A stretch of DNA of 64,000 nucleotides from Corynebacterium breve (GTDB lineage: Bacteria; Actinomycetota; Actinomycetes; Mycobacteriales; Mycobacteriaceae). Below, piece by piece: positions 62,481 through 64,000 of the stretch (its first letter is position 1; each line of letters opens with the position of its first letter). The DNA is taken from positions 2,046,001 through 2,110,000 of the forward strand of contig NZ_CP126969.1 in assembly GCF_030252165.1 (NCBI RefSeq), written 5' to 3'. The translations under genes were made by a program, and so were the position numbers. The notes under the pieces were generated by a model. It ran no database searches. It saw nothing but the letters and a program-made list of their open reading frames with translations, and was not told the DNA's origin.

Positions 62481-63827
62481 ATGTCCTTGCGAGTTGCCGT
62501 CATCGGCGCCGGCCCAGCCGGCATCTACGCGTCCGACCTTCTCATCCGCAACGAAGAACACGACATCTACGTCGACCTCTTCGAGCAGATGCCAGCACCG
62601 TTCGGCCTCATCCGCTACGGTGTCGCCCCCGACCACCCGCGCATCAAGGGCATCGTAAAATCCCTGCACAACGTGCTAGACAAGCCACGCTTACGCCTCC
62701 TTGGCAACATCACCGTCGGCGAAGACATCACCATCGACGAACTCCAGGACTACTACGACGCCATCGTCATCTCCACCGGCGCCGTCCGCGACCGCCCCCT
62801 GACCATCCCCGGCGGCGAGCACTCCATCGGTGCCGGCGAATTCGTCGGGTTCTACGACGGCAACCCACGCTTCGAACGCGACTGGGACCTCTCCGCGCGC
62901 CAAGTCGCCGTCATCGGCGTAGGCAACGTCGGCCTAGATATCGCCCGCATCCTGGCCAAAACTGGCGACGAACTCTTGGTCACCGAGATCCCCGACAACG
63001 TGTATTCGTCGCTAAGCAAAAACCAGGCGGAAGAGGTGCACATGTTCGGCCGACGCGGCCCTGCGCAGGCGAAATTCACGCCGAAAGAGCTCAAGGAACT
63101 GGACCTTTCCGACACCATCAACGTCGTCGTCTCACCCGAGGACATCGACTACGACGAGCAGTCCACCGCGGCGCGCCGCTCCGACAAGTCGCTCGACCTA
63201 AACTGCCAGGTGCTAGAGCAATACGCGATCCGCGAACCGAAGGACGCGCCCCACACCCTGCACATCCACTTCTTCGAGGAACCCGTGGAGGTCCTCGTCG
63301 ACGGAGAAAGCATCGTCGGCCTACGTACCGAACGCCAGGAGTACGACGGGACAGGCGCGGTCGTCGGCACCGGCGAATTCACCGACTGGCCAGTTCAGGC
63401 GGTCTATCACGCGATCGGTTACCGCAGCGAGCCCGTCGAGGGAGTGCCATTCGACCATGAGCGCAATGTCATCCCGAGCGACCGCGGCAAGGTAGACGCC
63501 GGCCTCTACGTCACCGGCTGGATCAAGCGCGGCCCCGTCGGACTCATCGGCAACACCAAGTCCGACGCCAAGGAAACCACCGACCTACTTATCGACGACG
63601 CCCTGGCCGGCAAACTCTCCCCGCGCAAGTACGACGACCCCTCCGCCATCGTTGACCTGCTGGAATCCCGCGAGATCCCATACACGACATGGGAGGGCTG
63701 GTACCGCCTTGATGACGCCGAGCGCCGCGCCGGCGAGGGCTGCGAGATCCTTGGTCGCGAGCGCAAAAAGATCGTCGAGTGGGAGGAAATGGTCGAGCAC
63801 GCCCGCGGCGTACCTGTAGTTTCGTAG
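62481..63827 (+). CDS. fpr2: ferredoxin-NADP reductase
   Basis: 448 residues from ATG 62481 with GAAAGGA upstream. FAD motif VAVIGAGPAGIYASDLLI, PFGLIRYGVAPDHPRIKGI, and NADP motif VAVIGVGNVGLDIARILAKT, as in adrenodoxin-reductase-type FprA. It would pass NADPH electrons through ferredoxin (or CysX) to CysI. Divergent from the cys operon with matching regulator boxes. Confidence 0.93.
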   Translation: MSLRVAVIGAGPAGIYASDLLIRNEEHDIYVDLFEQMPAPFGLIRYGVAPDHPRIKGIVKSLHNVLDKPRLRLLGNITVGEDITIDELQDYYDAIVISTGAVRDRPLTIPGGEHSIGAGEFVGFYDGNPRFERDWDLSARQVAVIGVGNVGLDIARILAKTGDELLVTEIPDNVYSSLSKNQAEEVHMFGRRGPAQAKFTPKELKELDLSDTINVVVSPEDIDYDEQSTAARRSDKSLDLNCQVLEQYAIREPKDAPHTLHIHFFEEPVEVLVDGESIVGLRTERQEYDGTGAVVGTGEFTDWPVQAVYHAIGYRSEPVEGVPFDHERNVIPSDRGKVDAGLYVTGWIKRGPVGLIGNTKSDAKETTDLLIDDALAGKLSPRKYDDPSAIVDLLESREIPYTTWEGWYRLDDAERRAGEGCEILGRERKKIVEWEEMVEHARGVPVVS

Positions 63828-63859
63828 CGTCCTTGGCCGGCCTTCCGTCGCTTTCGCAC

Positions 63860-63917
63860 AATGGCTGCCGTTTGTGGGGATTTCCGTGGTGCCCGGACCC
63901 CACAAACGGTAGCCATT
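63860..63917. terminator. long inverted repeat, probable bidirectional terminator
   Basis: AATGGCTGCCGTTTGTGGGG (63860-63879) pairs with CCCCACAAACGGTAGCCATT (63898-63917) with one mismatch over 20 bp and an 18-nt loop. It sits between fpr2 and the frame ending at 63949. Confidence 0.65.
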
Positions 63918-63948
63918 GTTCGTTTTGTGGTCGGCGGCGGGATCGTCG

Positions 63949-64000
63949 TTAAGCCAGTGCGGCGCTCCCCTGCATGTCTGGCGATCCTTCGGAACACGGA
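63949..64000 (-). CDS. possible C-terminal end of a convergent gene (cut by window edge)
   Basis: On the minus strand a frame enters from the right edge and ends ...SEGSPDMQGSAALA with TAA at 63949-63951. Its position just beyond a bidirectional hairpin supports a real 3' end, but only 16 codons are visible. Confidence 0.3.
   Translation of the reverse strand, partial: PCSEGSPDMQGSAALA

Noticed and set aside
63506..63997. 163-codon minus-strand frame opposite the fpr2 3' end
   Set aside because: Mostly antisense to fpr2; low-complexity composition and crosses a strong hairpin.

Overview
The window looks like a Corynebacterium chromosome (moderately high GC, mycolata-type gene content). The evidence is the gene order purT-purA ... 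fba ... pyrE-thtR ... clpB, then pqo, ald, hspR-dnaJ-grpE-dnaK, and cysZ-cysY-cysN-cysD-cysH-cysX-cysI next to fpr2. From memory this order is largely collinear with C. glutamicum. Supporting signals are HspR (HAIR) operators, SigH-like promoters, GlxR- and McbR-like boxes, and many probable leaderless starts with a -10 box 5-8 nt before the start codon. I cannot name the species.

Layout. 1-15.5 kb: purine synthesis (purT, purA), two PRC-barrel proteins (one with a DUF2382 tail), a FUSC-like membrane protein, fba, a GH76-like protein, a SPOUT methyltransferase, pyrE, a rhodanese, a DUF4265-like protein and a lipoprotein. 15.7-21.6 kb: two tandem genes for sortase-anchored surface proteins with thioester and VaFE domains, sharing an almost identical 1.45 kb block. 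21.9-30.7 kb: clpB, a DHA2 exporter, an ESS-type glutamate symporter, a flavin monooxygenase, a frameshifted adhA and a GNAT protein. 30.7-39.9 kb: a luciferase-like monooxygenase gene split by an 8.06 kb integrated element. 39.9-64 kb: a flavohemoprotein-like protein, a nitrilase-family amidase, a small helical protein plus DUF1023 hydrolase, pqo, ald, the dnaK operon, a DUF4272-like protein, an AI-2E-family membrane protein, a nucleosidase, a 34-codon gene with its own terminator, and the assimilatory sulfate reduction operon with divergent fpr2.

The most striking item is the integrated element (30985-39056). It carries a large serine recombinase beside its right end, a replication protein joining an HUH nuclease to a Walker-type helicase, a MobC-like protein, a relaxase, a coiled-coil membrane protein nested in the relaxase gene, small regulatory ORFs, and a cargo DHA2 efflux gene behind a leaderless 18-codon leader peptide with attenuator-like hairpins. 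Both ends share ATGCGCTA. Joining the ends gives an attP with an 18-bp perfect palindrome, and excision would rejoin the host gene in frame. It reads as an integrative mobilizable element that may replicate as a rolling-circle plasmid when excised.

The heat-shock genes form a feedback circuit: HspR is encoded at the end of the dnaK operon, and HAIR boxes sit at the SigH-like promoters of dnaK and clpB. The sulfur genes form one run of overlapping or abutting reading frames from cysI to two tandem TSUP permeases. The cysI/fpr2 intergenic region has one McbR-like box for each direction, so reductant supply and sulfate reduction are probably co-regulated.
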